Positions 62,729 to 64,000 of a DNA stretch of 64,000 nt are shown here, piece after piece; the stretch's first letter is position 1; every line of letters starts with the position of its first letter. The notes under the pieces are model-generated. The model searched no databases, was not told the origin of the DNA, and saw only the letters and a program-made list of their open reading frames with translations. The translations under genes were made by a program, and so were the position numbers. Source of the stretch: Oceanospirillum beijerinckii DSM 7166 (GTDB taxonomy: Bacteria; Pseudomonadota; Gammaproteobacteria; Pseudomonadales; Halomonadaceae); contig NZ_KE383828.1 of assembly GCF_000422425.1 (NCBI RefSeq), forward strand, positions 124,001-188,000, written 5' to 3'.

Positions 62729-64000
62729 ATGTCCGATTCATCACAGACTACACCGCAAGCATCAGATGAAATCGATAAACTACTCAATTCAGAAACCGGC
62801 AGCCGCAGCCTAGATGGCCTTTTTGGCAAACTGGTTCTAACACTGTTAATCTCCTGGTCCCTATTCCAGCTCTGGTACGCATCCCCACTGCCGTATATAT
62901 TTAACTTTGCAGTGTTTAATGAGGATCAGGCTAAGTTTATTCACTTATCTTTCGCTGTATTTTTAACTTTTTCACTGTTTCCCCTTAGTGTTCGCCATAG
63001 CAAAGGACACTGGCAGGCTCTGGATGTCATCATTGGAGTCACAGCCGCTGCTTGCTCACTTTATCTATTAGTCAACCGCGATGCGCTCAGTGACCGTATC
63101 GGTGCCCCATCGACAACGGATATTATCTTTGCTGTTATTGGTATGATTACTCTTCTGGAGGCAGCACGACGAGCGCTAGGACCGCCCTTGGTCATTGTAG
63201 CTATAGTCTTTATGATCTATACCTTCGGCGGCCCTCATATGCCGGATGTAATCGCCCATAAAGGTGCCAGCCTGAATAAAACCATGTCTCACCAGTGGCT
63301 GACCACTGAGGGGGTATTTGGTGTGGCGTTAGGGGTATCCACCACTTTCGTGTTCCTCTTTGTACTCTTGGGCGCGCTATTGGATAAAGCCGGTGCCGGT
63401 AATTATCTGATCAAAGTATCTTTCTCAATGCTCGGCCACTTAAGAGGCGGTCCTGCGAAAGCCGCAGTGGTAGCCTCTGGTTTAAGCGGTATTATTTCGG
63501 GCTCCTCCATCGCTAACGTGGTGACTACAGGCACTTTTACCATTCCGCTGATGAAACGGGTGGGTTTTCCGGCCTCCAAGGCGGGAGCCGTCGAGGTTGC
63601 GGCGTCTACCAATGGTCAGCTGACACCACCGATTATGGGTGCTGCTGCTTTTCTGATGGTTGAATACGTGGGCATCTCCTATATCGAGGTGGTTAAACAC
63701 GCTATTCTGCCGTCACTGATCTCCTATATTGCACTGATCTATATCGTGCATTTGGAAGCAGTGAAGCTAAAGATGAAAGGCATCACGCGTACCCATGTGC
63801 CAACAATGGCACAACGTATGATGTCCTGGGCCAGCACATCTACGATCACCCTGCTATTAGCTGGTGTGGTGTATTACGGCTCCAACCTGCTGGAAGCGGC
63901 CCTGGGCGACTTTGCTTATCTGGTGATGCTGCTGGTGATGCTTGCCGGTTACTGCTTCCTGGTCAAACTGGCAGCAAGTTATCCTGAACTGGCCGCAGAT
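62729..64000 (+). CDS. TRAP transporter permease, fused 4TM/12TM type, C-terminus cut off by the window edge
   Basis: The first 424 codons of a membrane protein are visible, without a stop. A polar N-terminus of about 30 residues is followed by the DctQ-like small-subunit part (about 45-140) and the start of the large DctM-like part, with GGPAKAAVVASGLSGIISGS and NGQLTPPIMGAAAFLM, which are TAXI-TRAP fusion signatures. GGAG lies seven bases before the ATG. It is the partner of the binding protein at 61650-62624. Confidence 0.93.
   Translation, partial: MSDSSQTTPQASDEIDKLLNSETGSRSLDGLFGKLVLTLLISWSLFQLWYASPLPYIFNFAVFNEDQAKFIHLSFAVFLTFSLFPLSVRHSKGHWQALDVIIGVTAAACSLYLLVNRDALSDRIGAPSTTDIIFAVIGMITLLEAARRALGPPLVIVAIVFMIYTFGGPHMPDVIAHKGASLNKTMSHQWLTTEGVFGVALGVSTTFVFLFVLLGALLDKAGAGNYLIKVSFSMLGHLRGGPAKAAVVASGLSGIISGSSIANVVTTGTFTIPLMKRVGFPASKAGAVEVAASTNGQLTPPIMGAAAFLMVEYVGISYIEVVKHAILPSLISYIALIYIVHLEAVKLKMKGITRTHVPTMAQRMMSWASTSTITLLLAGVVYYGSNLLEAALGDFAYLVMLLVMLAGYCFLVKLAASYPELAAD

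Noticed and set aside
1-64000. Defence island, prophage or integrative element
   Set aside because: No integrase, restriction, abortive-infection or phage structural gene was recognised; gene order and composition look chromosomal throughout.

Overview
The window reads as chromosomal DNA from a marine gammaproteobacterium, most like the Oceanospirillaceae group. That placement is inferred from gene content and protein character: TRAP and dipeptide transporters, AzlCD, a DUF482 protein, UPF0231/YacL, an HyaABC-type hydrogenase and moderate GC. No rRNA or tRNA gene, prophage, intact insertion sequence, CRISPR array or recognisable defence island was seen.

Region 1 (1-21785, minus strand) is one long cobalt-uptake and cobalamin-synthesis operon. 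A clear cobalamin riboswitch (about 21595-21785) and a hairpin that holds the ribosome-binding site precede a GTG-started DUF4198 gene. An energy-coupling-factor cobalt transporter follows (cbiM, a NikL-type accessory subunit, cbiQ, cbiO). Next come a fused ChlI/ChlD chelatase subunit and the corrin-ring enzymes cbiA, cbiD, cbiJ, cbiC, cbiET, cbiL, cbiG, cbiH and cbiF, then cobW, cobN and, cut by the left edge, cbiX. CbiD, CbiG and CbiX mark the early-cobalt (anaerobic-type) route, yet the operon also carries the CobN/ChlID-type chelatase of the late-cobalt route. Most genes overlap by 1-8 bases.

Region 2 (21950-28825, minus strand) holds azlCD with a terminator, a MarR-GNAT fusion regulator, an orphan HigA-type antitoxin, and a three-gene membrane-bound [NiFe] hydrogenase (hyaABC order). 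Its small subunit has all six cysteines of the oxygen-tolerant [4Fe-3S] type.

Region 3 (29213-34326) is a plus-strand group of an unknown membrane protein, a Sel1-like secreted protein, a histidine kinase and an OmpR-type regulator, followed by a methyltransferase and a LysR regulator. Region 4 (34726-39245) contains ilvE, a candidate molybdenum-cofactor riboswitch before moaB, moeA and rsuA. Region 5 (39308-46419) holds a divergent secreted subtilase, a PAS chemoreceptor, small unknown genes, a lipoprotein hydrolase, a sodium:solute symporter and a transglycosylase-like lipoprotein.

Region 6 (46643-56282, minus strand) is about peptides: a PepQ-type prolidase, a LysR regulator, and a Dpp-like ABC transporter operon ending in an M14 zinc carboxypeptidase. 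Region 7 (56742-64000) holds yacL, a HIT protein, a DUF482 protein, a pentapeptide-repeat potassium-channel-like protein, a DUF2959 lipoprotein, and the start of a TAXI-type TRAP transporter operon cut by the right edge.

Two near-full copies (139 and 140 bp) of a short palindromic element with inverted ends lie at 11495-11633 and 36768-36907. A roughly 35-bp fragment of the same family lies in frame inside cobN. Several conserved enzymes carry low-complexity inserts that look lineage-specific.
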